The notes: a model not told the origin generated them from the letters alone. Positions 46,201 through 60,378 are shown, counted from the stretch's first letter. The stretch: DNA of 64,000 nucleotides from Bugula neritina (GCA_964035545.1 OZ037765.1:26486504-26550503); one strand, 5' to 3'. Numbers and translations: made by a program.

Positions 46201-49200
46201 CCATTGAAGCCAGTGGAATATTCAGCTGGGTTAACCAATACAAGGCCTCTGTAGACATCACTACTCCATTTGTATCGTAAGTTGATACATCTTTTGTTTT
46301 TCAAACTAATGTGCTTCATAAAATTTATATTTTAATTTTTTTACAGTTATTTTGGAGAAAAAATATTAAATTTTGCTGTTTCAGTCTCCGAAGCATGGTT
46401 GCTGACATCACCATCGACAGCCAGTTCCCCGCCAAGATGGCCTCCTCGTTTGAGTTCCAAACTAGTCAGATGTCCGAGAAGATGTCATCCATCCTCAACT
46501 ACGATATGGCTGCTAAAACCTTCTCCTACACTCTGCGATCTCCATTTGCATCAGTCAAGTCATTCGAGTTCACTAGCTCTGCTGCTCCCAGACCCACTGC
46601 GACGATGAAATTGAACGGTGAAACCTTGTTTACTCTTTCTGGAAACTTCCAGATGGCTAGCATCCTGAAGCACACCATGGATGTCACCGTGACTTATCCA
46701 TTTTTCAACAAGTTCATCCGTGTCCAGGTTAGCATACTTGAAATAGTTGACAAAGGTTATGCACTGTGTGATTGTGCGATTACAAGTTGTGTATATCATC
46801 TATGATGTTCAACCTAATGATGGTTTGTTTTATAATTATAGATTGATAATGACTTCAACTCCACCAACAGTCTGAAGAGCTATGTTGATCTGATGTACGC
46901 AAGTGACAAGGAAATCAGCTTCAAGGTTGACTACACATCCGCTGCTTCAAGCTCCTTGAGCTTCACCCTGGAGACTCCATTTGAGATGCTAGAGAAGACC
47001 ACCTATGTTATGTCCTACTCCGGCAATCACATGAAATGGGATGAGAACACCAGATTTGAGTCTTACTATGGCACAGTACGTAATCAACCAACGTAAAATT
47101 TATGTCTAATTACTTTAACAATCTGCCAGCTGGATTCACTGTTTTGAGCAAATCGGTAATTTGGTGTGTTATGTTATTCCAGATCAGTTCCAGCACCTCT
47201 TTCTCCTTGACCAACGGACTGACCTACCATCAGACCATCACCGGAGATATGAAGAATGGCATGACTCCATTCAACCTGCAGAAAGACTTCATCTTCACTG
47301 GAATGACTGACAAGTTTGACGTCCAAGCTAGCATATCCGGTAGCTTTATTCCAGAAACCAAGTTCGAGACCTCTTGGCAATACGATCCTCTTGTAACCAA
47401 CCTGAAGGCAGCTTTCAACCAGCACTCTCTGGAATACAACCACCGAGGAGATGTTATCTCTGACTTCACCTGCAGCTGGAAGATTGTCTCCCCTGTTGTT
47501 GGGTAATTATTTGTATATAATAAATTAGAAAAAATGGCTGAAAATATTTGTGTAATTTACGGATTTGTTTTCGAGCAAACCATATCTCTATTTGTATAAA
47601 TTCTATTAGAAAAAGTGTAGCAACATTTCCTTATATTATAACAAGTGCTGATATTACATGTAGAACAATTCTCAACGAGGATGTTCAGCAGTTGGAAGGC
47701 GAGTGGACCATTAAGAACGCTGGATACTCATTCTCTACCGACATCTCTTGTCCAAACCACAACTTCAAGATGGACTGGGACCTGAGCTCTTTGTCTGGTA
47801 CCTTCAACTCCCAATATACTGATGGAACCGACATCTTCAGATCTGTCGCCTCTTTCAAGCGCTCCGCCACTCCATTCAAGTACGTTTTATTGAACCGGCA
47901 TTTTCTTTTAGTCCAATACATTGCTCAATATGCTGAACTGGTTAACTGGAAATTATTGGTTATATTTGCATGTGTTGGTGTTATTAGGTATGAAGGTTCT
48001 TTCTCCATGGAAGCTCCTGGTGAGAAGCTGACTTCATCCATCATGCTGACTGAGAACTCCCTTGACCTGCCTCTGTTCACCTGGAACAATAAGGAGTACA
48101 TCACCATCAGAGCCAAGAACCCATTGAATGCTGACGAGGAATACAAACCCACCATTGTTCTTGTTGTGGATGGAGAAACCTATGAGTTTGATGGACTCTA
48201 CAAGAATGTTGGATCCGGTTTAGTCCGTGACTTCAAGCTGCACATGAATGGACCACGAGGATTCAAAGATGTTATCGACTTCCAGTTTGAATTCAGGTTA
48301 GAAATAGTTTGAAAATACTTGAATGCATATTGCATGACACATTTTTGTATTCATTGTGTTTGTTGATGAAGTGATACTCATGTGCTTTTTTTCTATTTAG
48401 AACTCAGAGCGCCCAGCTGGTTCCAGGAGATATGAAATTCTTCCTTTCATATGTACCTGCTCAGAACGCTGAAATCAAGCTCGTTGATTTGACTGGTACA
48501 TGGGGCAACGATCATGCTACATTCATCTTCAGAGACCCCACCCCCATGAAATACAACATGGACTTCTCTGTATCCACCACTGGACAGACCGCTACAGTCA
48601 GTACCTAGCCTATTTATTGCTATTACTAACCCTCTTGTTTTTCTGTTATGAGTTACAGTTGGTGACTTTTGTTGTTCAATTTATTGATTTGTTTCCAGTT
48701 TGAGGCCAACTGGGACACGACAGCCACCGATAAGAATGCTAAGCTAGAGATTGTCAACAAGTTTGCCTCCTCCAGCAGAAAGCTTTCATCAAGCATTGAC
48801 ATCAACCTTGTCTACACTGGCATCTCCAGAGGTCTTACCAGCGAGATGGAATGGACTACCGACGCTTTCAGCCATCTGCTCACTCTTGGTAACTTATTTT
48901 CTCTGTTTAGATGTTGTTTTCATTGTGTTGTATTTTGGCTGTGTTGCATTGTTTACATCTAATGGTATGTTTTGTAGACTATAATGGAAAATCAATCGGG
49001 TACGAAGTGAAATCTGATCAAATTTCTGGCGTTAGCATTGAATTGCTCTCCGAGTGGCGCAGTGTCAAGGTCACCCTGAACAACAAGACTGTTACCAACG
49101 GCAATGAGCTCCAGGTTGGCTTCTACTGGGACAGCCAGAGAGACACTCAGAAAAGATTTATTGGAACCAGCCAATGGGTGAACATGGGAACCAACAGCTA

Positions 49201-52200
49201 TAAATGGACCACCACCATCTCTCACCCAGCTCTCCTTAAGGTAGTCATAGATCTGTTATTTATAAATAAATAATTTCACACATATTTTATGCATACTGAT
49301 ATATCATTTATGGTGTAATATAAAATTTGTTTTGTTCTTTCTAGGATATCACCATCACAGATCTGATCTCCTTCAACACCAACCAGCACTACTTTGACTT
49401 CCAGAAGATGATCTCCTATTCTGCTGACACAACAAAAGATGTTACTTTTGACATGAACCTGCAGAAAGACCTGCAATGGGGCGTCAGTCTGAAGCAGACC
49501 TTCAACAAGATCGATATCAGAGTTGGAACTGAATTCACCACCACTGGTAGCACCACCTCTGTCAAATACATGGACTCCAATGGTCAAATGAAGAGCTTTG
49601 CCCTCGTATCCAAATTCAATCCAACCACAATGGCTGCTTCTATGGAAGTAAGTCTTAAATTGCTTTGTATCACTTGAAGTTTTATCAATTTTCAAAAACT
49701 TTCAACCAACCTGTGTAATCATCATAGTGTTAACTTATAATTATTATTTTAGTTGCAGACACCAATGAAGACTGTGAAACTGGCTACTGCTTCCTCCAAG
49801 ACCACCCTGACTCTCTCCACCACCATTGATGGTGAGACCTACAGCACTGACATCACCCTCCGCCCATCCGACTACTACATGCTGATCAAGCTCTCTGGTG
49901 TGAACGGTAACATGCAGTTCGCAGCTCAGAAGATAGTTGGCGGATACGAGATTCAGCTGACCAAGACTAACGGTACAAAGACCACTGTGGAAGGGCTGGC
50001 CGCTCTCAGCATGAATGCTTCTCGCCTGGTCAACGGCAAACTCCACTGGAACCCAACTTTGGTGTCCGACATCAAGGTTCGTATATCACACACTGGAACT
50101 GGTTTTTAGACTTGTTATAGCAAAAGAAATTCACTTTTCATACTAAATTCCTATTAATGTGTGTTGACATTACATTACAGGCTCAGATTGCTGCCATCCG
50201 CTCCTCGCTGAAGAACACCATCAAGAGTATGTCTGCTGCTGCCAACGCTGAGGCCACCTTGAAGATGAGCAAGATGCAACTCGGATCTGACTTTGACCAA
50301 ATTATGCCTCACCAGACCAGAGAGTACGATCTGTTTATGCAAGACTTGGCCACTGCTAAGGTTATGGTCCAACAAGGCTACGAGCAGAACATCTTCTACC
50401 TGAAATCTATTGACGAGTTCACCAGGTAAGTTTCTGAATTATACTTTTATGTGACTAAGCCGAGTCTATTCCATGAGTCTGTGTAAATTAATATTGTTTA
50501 ATAAATATCTTGATAATTAACTGGGTGTTATGATCTTGCAGCTCTCTCTTCTCCACCATGGCTCTGAGATTTGAAGAATTCTGCACAGAACTTGAAAGTT
50601 TCTATAGCGATGTTGTCGTACCTAAAATGTCCTACTTGGGAGAACAAACCCAGCAGACCATGCTTAGTATTGCTACCGAGTTTAGCAACATCAAGAGACG
50701 AATGCAAAACTTTGGAATCAACATGGCTACTAAGATGATGGGTGAGTACTATAACCAACTGGATGATTCTAGTAGAGTTATTATATGCTTCTCCTCAGTT
50801 CCCATGCTGTTTCCTGCAGTTCATTATTTCATGAGTTGGTTGTTGTTGCAGAGAGCACAGAAAGTATGCGCCGACGCATGACTAGACTCAACAGCTGGCT
50901 GCAATCTGGCATCGACACTGTTTCTGAGTTTGTCAAGGAGCACCCCATCGCACAGACCTTGAAGGCCTACCACGTCTCCATTGTGACCAGCTTCAACAGC
51001 GCCGCCGATTCCATCTACAGCAGAGTTGTGGCAGTTGTCAACCCTCAGATGTACAAAGATGCCGTATACAAAGTGCACAGATTCATCGTAGACACAATTG
51101 GCAACAGCAGAATCGCCCAGTACATTGATGTCACCGTCTTCACTGGACTGTTTGACACCGCCATGTACAAGGCCGAGTACTACATGCAGTACTACGATGT
51201 TGTGGATAATATGAAGATCTTCATGACTCATGCCAAGAATATCGGTGCCGAATATCTGGACAAATACCTCACCTACTACATCGATGAGACCATTGATAAC
51301 TTCAAGGTAGGAAACTATGCCACCATGTGTGTGTGTGCGGAGAGTTTAATTTCATTGGATTTCGTGCCTATTTTATGTAATCATCAGTGGAAAAATATTA
51401 ATTGTTGCTTTGGCTTATTTTAGTGGGTAACCTACGACCTTCAAGGTGGCGAAATTGAGTGTGAATTTGTTGTGCCATCAACTCTTAACAGCCTCAATAA
51501 CCTCAACGCTATGCAGATGGCTAGCAATGCTATGTCAGCTATGCGCAGCTCCTGGGCACAGATCTATGACTACGACATGAATGTGTCAAACATTGTTGAC
51601 AAGTACATCCCAGCTACATACAAACATGTTCTCCCACCATTTGATGGTATGTATTTTCAAGACATTTCCTCTTTAAGTGATAGCTGTAGTGTTTGATCAT
51701 GTTCCTGATTTTTGCTGCAATCAATATATTGTTATATATGGCCTATTTTAGTTCAAGGTATCATTGCTGGACAGCACATCAGAACATTCGACAGACGACA
51801 CTATGACTTCTCCAGTGGAACTTGCAGCTACCTGTTGGCTCGTGACTTCCAAGATGGCAACTTCACCATCTTTGTCAACTACAATGGTGAGGAGCAGAGT
51901 CTGACTGTACACAGCAATGGTAAGATCATCGACATTGCTCAGGACCTGACCATCAAGATGGACGGCGCTAAAGTTGAATTGCCAGTTCAGTTCTTCAACA
52001 CTTCCATTTCACGACTTGGTTACAAGATTGTCCTGAAGAATGCTCTGGGTGTCAGCGTGATCTGTGACAACATGAACGGCCTGTGCTCTGTTGAGATGAG
52101 TGGACACTACTTCGCCAAGACTGGAGGTCTCTTTGGTACATACAACTACGAGCCACTCGATGATTTCACCACCAGCTCCAACACCAACACCTCTGATGTC

Positions 52201-53798
52201 ACCAGTTTCGCCAACAGCTGGACCTCAAGGTAACCAATTCTTCTGTTTATTTGCCCCATCAACCCTTTACACATGTTTATACTTCATATACTCTGCTGTG
52301 TGAATACTTGGTACGAGTTGTCTAACTGACATGTGTGTTTGTAGCTGCACTGGTTCCAACACTGCCAGGACATTCTCGCACGTAGAGAACACCAAAGAGC
52401 ACGCTGCCTGCGCCGCTCTCTTCAAGGACACCAACAGCTCTCTCAGCCCATGCTTCGGTGTTGTCAGCTCAGAGCACGCCTTCCACAAGTGTATCAATGA
52501 CATGAGCAAGGATGTCACACTCACCGCTACCAATGGTCCCTGTAAGGCAGCCATGTTCTACCAGGCTGAGTGCAAGTTTGCTGGAGTCAAGCTTCCAGTA
52601 CCCTCACAGTGTGGTGAGTTTTCAATTCATTAATATTAAGACAATCTGTTAACTTAATCCAAAATTTCATGTTACAGCTTTTTTCTGTATTCAGCATATT
52701 TATATATTTAATATGTTTTGTTGCAGTCTCGTGCAGTGTCAGTGGAGTCACCTTCGAACAAGGAGAATCACAGCAGATTCGTCAACCAGTTATGGCTGCG
52801 GACGTAGTCATTGTGGTTGAAGAAAAGATGTGCAACTACGAGATTGACAGCAAGCTACCAGCCCTTGCCAAGTTAATTGAGAGCTCATTGTCTCGCAAAT
52901 CCTACAGTGACATCAGATTTGGCCTGGTCGGTTTTGGCGGACAAGGTGTACACTCTCCAAGCCACGTGCACACAATGAACAGCAAGATGTTTGCCTCTAG
53001 ATCCGATCTTTCTCTTGGATCCTCTGCTCTCCAGTTCTCTGGTTAGTTTGTGTTGAGAGCTGATAATTTATAGTTACCCTGAAAGAAGAATTCATGTCAT
53101 ATGTATTTCAACAAAAATCTTATTATCTATTATTCACTGTTTGTAGCTGGAAGCAACAACGACGTATATGATGCCATTGACTTTGCTGCTCAGTACCCAT
53201 TCAGAGCTGGAGCTAGTAAAATGGTAGTTGTCATCCCATGCTCAGACTGCAGTGAAAGCCGACACTCACACCAGGGTATTGCCGAAAGACTCTACTCTGA
53301 GGACATCACTCTCCACGTCCTGAATGAGTTCTCTTATGACATCAGCATTGCTGGAAAGAACCCTGCCACCAATTACTTGTTCGGTGAGCATTCTTCTTGG
53401 TTTAATTCACAAACTAACTACAATACTTATCAAATTCAATGAAGCTAATATGATTTTAATAACCCACTAATATATGACTTCTATTCCTCTATGTTTTAGG
53501 TATTGACAACTATGCAGTGTACTCTCTTCGAGATATCAGAAGCCTCAGAGGAAACACCAGACTCTACCCCATTGTGACGAAGCCAACCGATGCCTGCTCT
53601 AGTCTTGCCCTCCAGACCAACGGTGTTGTGTTTGATGTGAACATGATGAAGACAATGAGATCCAGCACCATCAAGAGCTTCCAGACTGTCTTCGCCAACG
53701 TCATGTCCAACAACGTTTCCCCTCAACGCTGTACCAGTTGCACTTGCGAATACAACGAGCTCTTCATGACCAGCCGAACCGTCTGCTCCGCTTGTTAA
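31215..53798 (+). CDS. apolpp: Apolipophorin/apoB-like large lipid transfer protein (50 exons, 5061 aa)
   Basis: Secreted neutral-lipid carrier of the large lipid transfer protein superfamily. Exon starts-ends: 31215-31269, 31941-31991, 32180-32352, 32746-32973, 33404-33559, 33930-34125, 34248-34497, 34595-34760, 35061-35393, 35526-35849, 35967-36209, 36487-36700, 36811-37120, 37236-37419, 37521-37752, 37859-38541, 38649-39001, 39114-39327, 39434-39760, 39873-40041, 40152-40392, 40538-40797, 40904-41031, 41175-41482, 41618-41776, 41895-42130, 42263-44646, 44759-45105, 45227-45509, 45615-45942, 46045-46276, 46385-46727, 46842-47075, 47183-47502, 47664-47879, 47988-48296, 48401-48596, 48699-48888, 48978-49240, 49345-49647, 49753-50076, 50181-50425, 50542-50741, 50852-51306, 51424-51646, 51752-52229, 52345-52613, 52727-53041, 53147-53383, 53500-53798; 15186 nt. 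Signal peptide 1-19; vitellogenin-type lipid-binding N-domain to about residue 796; then DUF1943/DUF1081-like sheets; a very long beta-repeat region (about 1200-4150, motif TPWRNMSG..GFSWATGQKI); a helical stretch 4156-4455; VWD 4530-4688; a Cys-rich C8-like segment; and a VWA-like C-terminus (FGLVGFGGQG) lacking the metal-site DxSxS. No furin RX(K/R)R site was noticed on a non-exhaustive read. Insect apolipophorins are about 3300 aa and human apoB about 4560. Confidence 0.95.
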
Positions 53799-53978
53799 AC
53801 TGCTGACGTCTATACAAGAAACTCTAACAGAACACTCGCTACATGAACTTAACCACTATATATTTATTTTCTATAGCAACTTTTAAAAAAAAACTGCTCT
53901 CCTTTTAAAGAACAAATTGTGCAATGCATTAGCAAAAGTATAAAATAATTTTGTTTGCTCTTCAATTTTAACTTCTTG

Positions 53979-53988
53979 AATAAATAAA
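53979..53988 (+). terminator. Poly(A) signals of the lipoprotein gene
   Basis: Two overlapping AATAAA hexamers (53979-53984 and 53983-53988), about 180 nt after the stop codon, in an otherwise AT-rich 3'UTR. Confidence 0.75.
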
Positions 53989-54852
53989 GCATTATAAAAA
54001 TATAACTTCCAATGTCTTATTGTATTCCATAAAGTTATATATCAGCATTAGAATGTTATAGCAGGCTATAAACTTAAAACAGAAATGCTTTTCTCTCTTG
54101 TTGCAAATTCAACGCCCACTTAAGTTGACATTTGTGGGCTAATATACTGAAACAATAGTTGGTCCAGATTTGCCAGCTTGGAATGCATGTACACATTGAT
54201 TTTAAATCCGCCATGTCAGGAAATGTTAAAATAGCCTTTCCTCTGTGCATTAATTTCAGGATGTAACACTGAGCATGTGTGTTTGACATAACATTAGAGT
54301 AACTTTAATCCTTCAGGTAAAGCTGCTGTTGAATGGTATAGTCGATAGTTGTAAATGAAGCTACATTATATTTGTTCTGCAATATTACTTGTTTAATTTT
54401 CCCAGAACTTGTTTAAACAAGTTATACTATGAGATCTTTATAAGGATTATGAAAACAAGCTCAGTAAAACGGATACTAAAATTAATATTCCTTATGTTCT
54501 TGTAACCAAAAAGTATGCAAAGCAAAATGTAAGGAAACCGGTGACCATAATGTACACCATGACCCTGTATTATGCTTTATTATAAGTTGTATCTATCAGA
54601 GATGTTAGCAACAAGGAATAAATAAAGAGATGGGCATAGCGAGAACTTATTGATTGGACAGAGTTCTAATATCCTCTATTGTTCACAGAGTTTAAGCCTT
54701 TGTTTATTTATCCAATCAATAATACAGCAATTGTGACGTTGATGCAATATTATAGATTTTTATCAGCAATGTAGTTTGTCATTTTCAACTAAATGACTAT
54801 GCAATGAACCAGAGTCTAAATGTGTTGAACTTGTACAGCGAAATATAATAAA
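53989..54852. other. Intergenic gap between the lipoprotein and coiled-coil genes
   Basis: Holds the end of the lipoprotein 3'UTR and the presumed promoter of the next gene. No exon, repeat array or TATA box stood out; neighbouring genes run in the same direction. Confidence 0.5.
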
Positions 54853-57800
54853 ATGAGCGCTATTTGGGAGAATGATGATGTCAAAGATAGAATATGCTTG
54901 CTTTCTCCAGAATTGCAGGTAAAGTATATAAATGGCATATAATAACATACGGTTATGGTATAATATGTAATTGTATACATTTCTTAGGGGAATATTACTC
55001 AACATTATGCACCTTGTCTCCAGAGAATTATTTGAAATTCAACAATAAGTGAAGCATTAGTTGCAGAATAATAAATGCCTGTCACTATATACTGGTCTAG
55101 CTCAAATTGTCAGCCATGTTATTATGTTGGCAAAACATGTCAGTGAAGAGTTAAATATGCCAGGTTTAGTTCACTCCTTCCAGTATGCTAGCTGGTGGGA
55201 TCAGTATAGAATAAAACATTCTTGGAGTATCAAGTCTTTGGTAAGCTACAAAATAAAATAGAAAATATTGACAACAGTTGTGATACTTCTAAAAAGCATA
55301 TGAATAAGTCTTAAAAATATATTTAATCTACTATTTTTGGTACATTTGTTTTTTAGTCTAAATAATGCTATCTAAAAATCCTATGTTATTAACTTAATAC
55401 TATACATGTGTAAATATTTAGGGCACAAAGTCTAGTTCTTTAGGCTGGAACAAAATTACCTATATAATTTTTAATAGTTTTTTCATTATAATGCAACTTT
55501 AAAATTATTCTTTGGTTCTAATATGCTATTTACTAATAATTGCATGCTTTACATTTATGAATATAAGACTTAGCACTAGCTGCATGTACTCATATAAAGT
55601 GTGTTTTTTCTAGGCAAGCTTCCTCCGAGCTGTTGATGCCCTCCACAGCAAGGAAAGCACCTTTATGTTCACATTCATAAAGGAGAGTCGAGCTGAGCTG
55701 CGGGACACTCAAGAAGAAATTGAAAAGGAACAAGCGGTTCTAAAAGATACCTCAGATCTATTGGGTATAAATATAACTAGAACTGACATTTTAGCACATT
55801 GTATATATTTTATGTAACTTTGGAAATCAAGATAGAAATATATGGAAACCTCAGCACTTATGGCTACCTTTTGTTTCAGGATATGTGCATATAAAATTTA
55901 TTTGTAGTCATTGCTATTAAGCGACTATTGTTTCTCAATCCAAAATAGCTTTTTATTCGCTTTATGTAGGGCAACACAATATTGCAATTATATTATGTTA
56001 GTTATATGTTAAACTTTCTTTAAATATAGCTTCACAGAGACTTTATGGAGATATTGATGAATTGGAAGAAAATGTACACGAGCTGAATGCAGTTGATGAA
56101 TACCTTAAAAGACGAAACAATGGTGAAATAGGAGGGCTGGGTATTTTATCCTTTGAAGACGAAGTCAAGCCACACAAAAAGGCTAAAAAGAAAAAGGAAA
56201 AGCATGGTGATAGACAGAGAAGCAGCAAAAGTGGCAGATCAAGTGACTTATCTAGTAGAGCAAACACGCTAGACAGTGAAGCGTTGGATGTAGAAAACGA
56301 AATGCTAGTAGAAAAGCTGAACAAAAAGAACAAAAAGGAAAAACGTAAAAACAAAGAAACTGTAGACTTACCGGCTGATGCAAGCGAAAACATAAAAATT
56401 AAAGAAAAGAAGCACAAAAAAGAAGATACAGTTGTGACTATTGAAAAAGAGACAGTGGAACCAGAACCACAAGGTAAAGATGAGAAAATAAATCAAGAAG
56501 ATGCAGAGCCAATACTGGAAAAGAAAAGTAGAACAAAAGCAAAGAAAAAAGACAAAGAGAAAGCAAAAGAAATTGATAATGAACTACAAAGGGAATTTTC
56601 AACCAATAGCGCCCTAGACAAGCCAGTAGAGGTTTCAAGAGAAAAAACTGAAGAGGAACTAACAAAGGAAGAAGAAAAAGCTAAACGAAGAGAAGAAAAA
56701 ACAGAACGAAAGAGACTCGAAAAAGAGAGGAGAAAAAGTGAAGAGGCTTTGAATGAGAGACGAGGCTCTTTAAAAATAGAAAGAGAAAAGTCTGCACCAT
56801 TACTGGCAACTAAAGAACAGTCCGAGATAGAAAAAGTATGTTGTCTGATAAACAAGCAATGAGAGCAAATGTTTGCAATTATCAAGCTTTTAAAGAATTT
56901 TTAAGAATTTCAATTCAATTGACAAAATTAAAATTTTATTTTACTGCTTTTTGACAGGAAACAAGTGAATTGATGAAAGAGTTTATAACTCGCCAATCGA
57001 CAGATGTAGAAGAAAAAAAGAATTTCGAAGAGGCATTAATGAGAAAATTAGCTAAAAAGAAGAATCCACATGCATTAGAAGCTGATAAGCTGATGAAGCA
57101 GCAAGCCTGGGCTGAAGAAGCGTAAGTTTTCAACCTTTTCTATATCTACAATTCTCTTTAAAAGTTGTAATATCCTTATAATATAATAATGGGAATTGTT
57201 TTTTATCTTTTTCTAGTACTTGTTTTATGCAGAGAAGTATTGCTTATTTTGATACACCATCGGTCGGCAAACTTTAATAATGTTAGTGTCCTGAAAGATA
57301 TTGACCTGTTATAAACTTTTAGGTGGCATAACTTTTAAGGTGAGAAAGGATTGATTTTCAACTGAGAACTACTTGATCAATACTTTTCTTTTACACCTGT
57401 TAATAAATAGTGTTAAGTCAATACTACTCATTGATTTCAAATTTCATCAAAACATTATACAAGTTTCACAAGAACACCGAGTTTAATATAGAAAGCTATG
57501 AAAAGATTAAACATGCAATACCGCATTTAATACGTCTCTGCAAAGATGAAAACGACCAAATAAAGAGTTTTCTTATATAGAAACTGTATGAATTAAAAAT
57601 TTGAATAAAATGGTTATATTAAATATAACATTTGAAATACTTAAACACTCTTATTTGGTAAGCATTATATACCTTCAAACTTAGGCTAAGCCTGTATATT
57701 TTGTAAAACACAAGATAAAATGACATAATGTGTAGATTGCGAGCACCAGAAAGTTTTTTCAAAGTCAACTTTTATAATTTTCCCAGAATTGATCGAGAAA

Positions 57801-59240
57801 AAGCTGCCTATGAAGCTAAAATGATGGAAAAGTTGAAGAGTAGAAGAGAAAAAAGTGGATTAGTCAGCCGAGAAGCGTCTTCCTTGAATGAACCAGCGCC
57901 CGCATCAGAACCTGTTGACGTAAAGCCGAAGAAAGAAAAGAAGAAGAAAAAGAGCAAGGTGAACAACTATTTTTCAATAAATTCTAGTGCAGTCTGTGAA
58001 TACTTTTACTTTAAATAATTTTAAGACTCTCCGAAGTTTTTTTTTAAAATGATCATGCATTAGAAGTTAATGATGAAATAAAGCTGTTACAAAAATTATT
58101 TCTACAATGTTGAAAGATGAAGAATTCTCCATTCTATCCAGACATTCCCAATTGTATAGTATAGCATTGTATAGTAAATTAGCAAACTTGGGCAGCAATG
58201 TTGCCTGATTATACATGAATAAACCTCAAGTTTTGGAGAAGTTGAGAATTTTCCCATCTAAAAGTCAAGGGTCAAGTCTAAGGGTCAAAGTTGTATATTT
58301 GTACTTTGTGCGATACCAACTGCATTTCATGTCATTATGTATTGTGTTATGATACTTTGGCCAATCTCTTTCTATCTTTTAACAGTATTTATCTGAATTA
58401 TTTGCAGGATAAAGATGAAGAAGAAAATACTGTGAGTAATTCAATTTATATGCAGCCAAAATGCATATCATATACAACAGGCAATATACTTTATACACGA
58501 CTGTATTTTAATGATGGAAGAAACAATGAATGCGTATGCTATTACAGAAAGCATATATTATAGAGGAAACTCCCATATGAATTAGCAAAGGTTTCAGTAC
58601 ACACTATCATCTAAATGATAGGCTACATTGCTTTCTGAAAATTAGATACTTGTTTCTATATTTCATCAGGATATTACTAGATGCATCACTTGAAACAATA
58701 TTGCAGTTAATTATTCATTGACTCAAGCTATCATACCAGTAACCCATATTGCCAGTGCAAATATGTATTACGAAATAAAATACGCATTGAACAACAGTAG
58801 GCATCAATATTTTAATACATGAAAAGCCAATATTTCAATGCCTATAAAACATATAACTTAGTCCTGCTGTAAATGACATATATGCATATGTAGAGTTAAT
58901 TTATTACATTATAATATGTAAGTTACTTTTATAAAGTGCACAATTTCAAGTACGGTTTATTACTACGATATCAAAAACCATGCATTTTGTCTATACATTA
59001 CAAGTACAATAATAGTGCATAATATGTTGTCTATATGTTTATTATGTGGTTCTGCTACTTTATTTTATAGTTAGTGATCATCTTTCCCAACTGGAAAATA
59101 CATGTTCATCAATAAGTCAATTATCAAATAATTGTATAAAAATACAAAATAGGCAACTTAGTTTTTCTTGGTCTCTGTTGCAGGAGAAAGAAAAGAAAAA
59201 GAAGAAAAAGAAAAGTAAAGACCGAGAAATCGACGTGTGA
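54853..59240 (+). CDS. Lys/Glu-rich coiled-coil protein of unknown function (8 exons, 537 aa)
   Basis: I do not recognise the family. Exons: 54853-54918, 55067-55240, 55614-55764, 56030-56835, 56958-57121, 57787-57958, 58408-58431, 59184-59240; 1614 nt in phase, all GT-AG. Residues 1-80 (MSAIWENDDVKDRICLLSPE onward) are a compact, non-repetitive region with several hydrophobic and Trp residues. Residues 81-150 are helical and acidic (RAELRDTQEEIEKEQAVLKD). Residues 150-400 are very rich in Lys and Glu (KKAKKKKEKHG, EEEKAKRREEKTERKRLEKE), giving long charged coiled coils and several possible nuclear localisation signals. The end (EKEKKKKKKKSKDREIDV) is again basic. Exon 7 is a 24-nt microexon. 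No signal peptide or membrane segment is visible, so it is probably an intracellular nuclear or cytoskeletal protein. The start is the first ATG in the exon; an upstream non-coding exon is possible. Confidence 0.8.
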
Positions 59241-60078
59241 CATTTACTATACATTACAATATAAATTGAGTGTCAATGATCTTTCGTGGTAGATGTTAGT
59301 CATGACTGGATGTTTAAAACATAAAAACTTACGAAAAATTTGTTTGCAGTTGAAAAAATTTCAATTTCTAATTTATACCTTATCACTCAAATTATTCCTA
59401 ACTTTTATACCCAATTATAATGATTTTTTCTGACAAAAGGACAATGTTGCAACAACAACAGTTAATTGTGTTAAATTTAAATATAGTATTTTATTTCAGA
59501 GAACTTTGTGTATATATAATTATAATTCAAATTAGTGTTAAAGAGACATAAAAGAGAACTGTGATGTCATACTTTGTTCACATGTAAGAGTCTCAGAATA
59601 AAAAATAAAATAAACATTCCCAAAATACTGACTACAACAATAACATAGCACATGCAGCTATTAAAATAATAAAAAATGGAGATGATTAATAATGACTAGA
59701 AATTTATGTACAAGTGTAAATCAAGTAAATAACTTTACTGAGAAAATAAGAGATCAAAATAATATTAAAAAATACATCAACATTACTACGACCAGTATAC
59801 ATGTTACTATAAGAGCGTTTTTTATTGAAAGTGCTTCAAATAATATGGACTAAACTACAGTTTATGATTGTCGCTATTCAGCACCAGAATATCAAAACTT
59901 TTATACATAAACAAAAACATAAGTCCCACTTAATAAATGGTCAAAATTACAGGCTCCAACACTTTAAAAATGGCTTCTCGCATGTATGAATATCAGGATA
60001 GAAAATGTTTACTAATCTGAGTTACCTACAACACACTGTTCAATGATTACCTGAAGAGGATAAATAACCTACACCAGC
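59241..60078. other. 3' flank between the coiled-coil gene and the hAT element
   Basis: AT-rich with no exon seen. It holds a plus-strand AATAAA at 59597-59602, a likely end signal for the coiled-coil gene. On the minus strand AATAAA at 59826-59821 could have served the opposing membrane-protein gene before the hAT insertion. Confidence 0.5.
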
Positions 60079-60378
60079 ACCTAGGACAGTGATGCTCAAC
60101 CTGCGGCCTTTTGACTTTTGGCGGCCTTTTGGGCTGGGAAATGTGGCCTTTTGGCCTCTTGTTGAAAATAAAAATTTTGTTCAGTTTCAATCCTTGTTGA
60201 ATTTTGCTTTTTAATAAGGCAGTCAAGATTGCTATCAATCTGGAATTCCTAAGTTTACTATTATATGAAAAATCTGGATAAACGTGATGACAAGGGGAAT
60301 CCCCATTTTTTCCTCATTATGCTTGATTGATAATTAGCTGACTATTAGCATTAGTCAATTAGCAACCAAACTGTCAGC

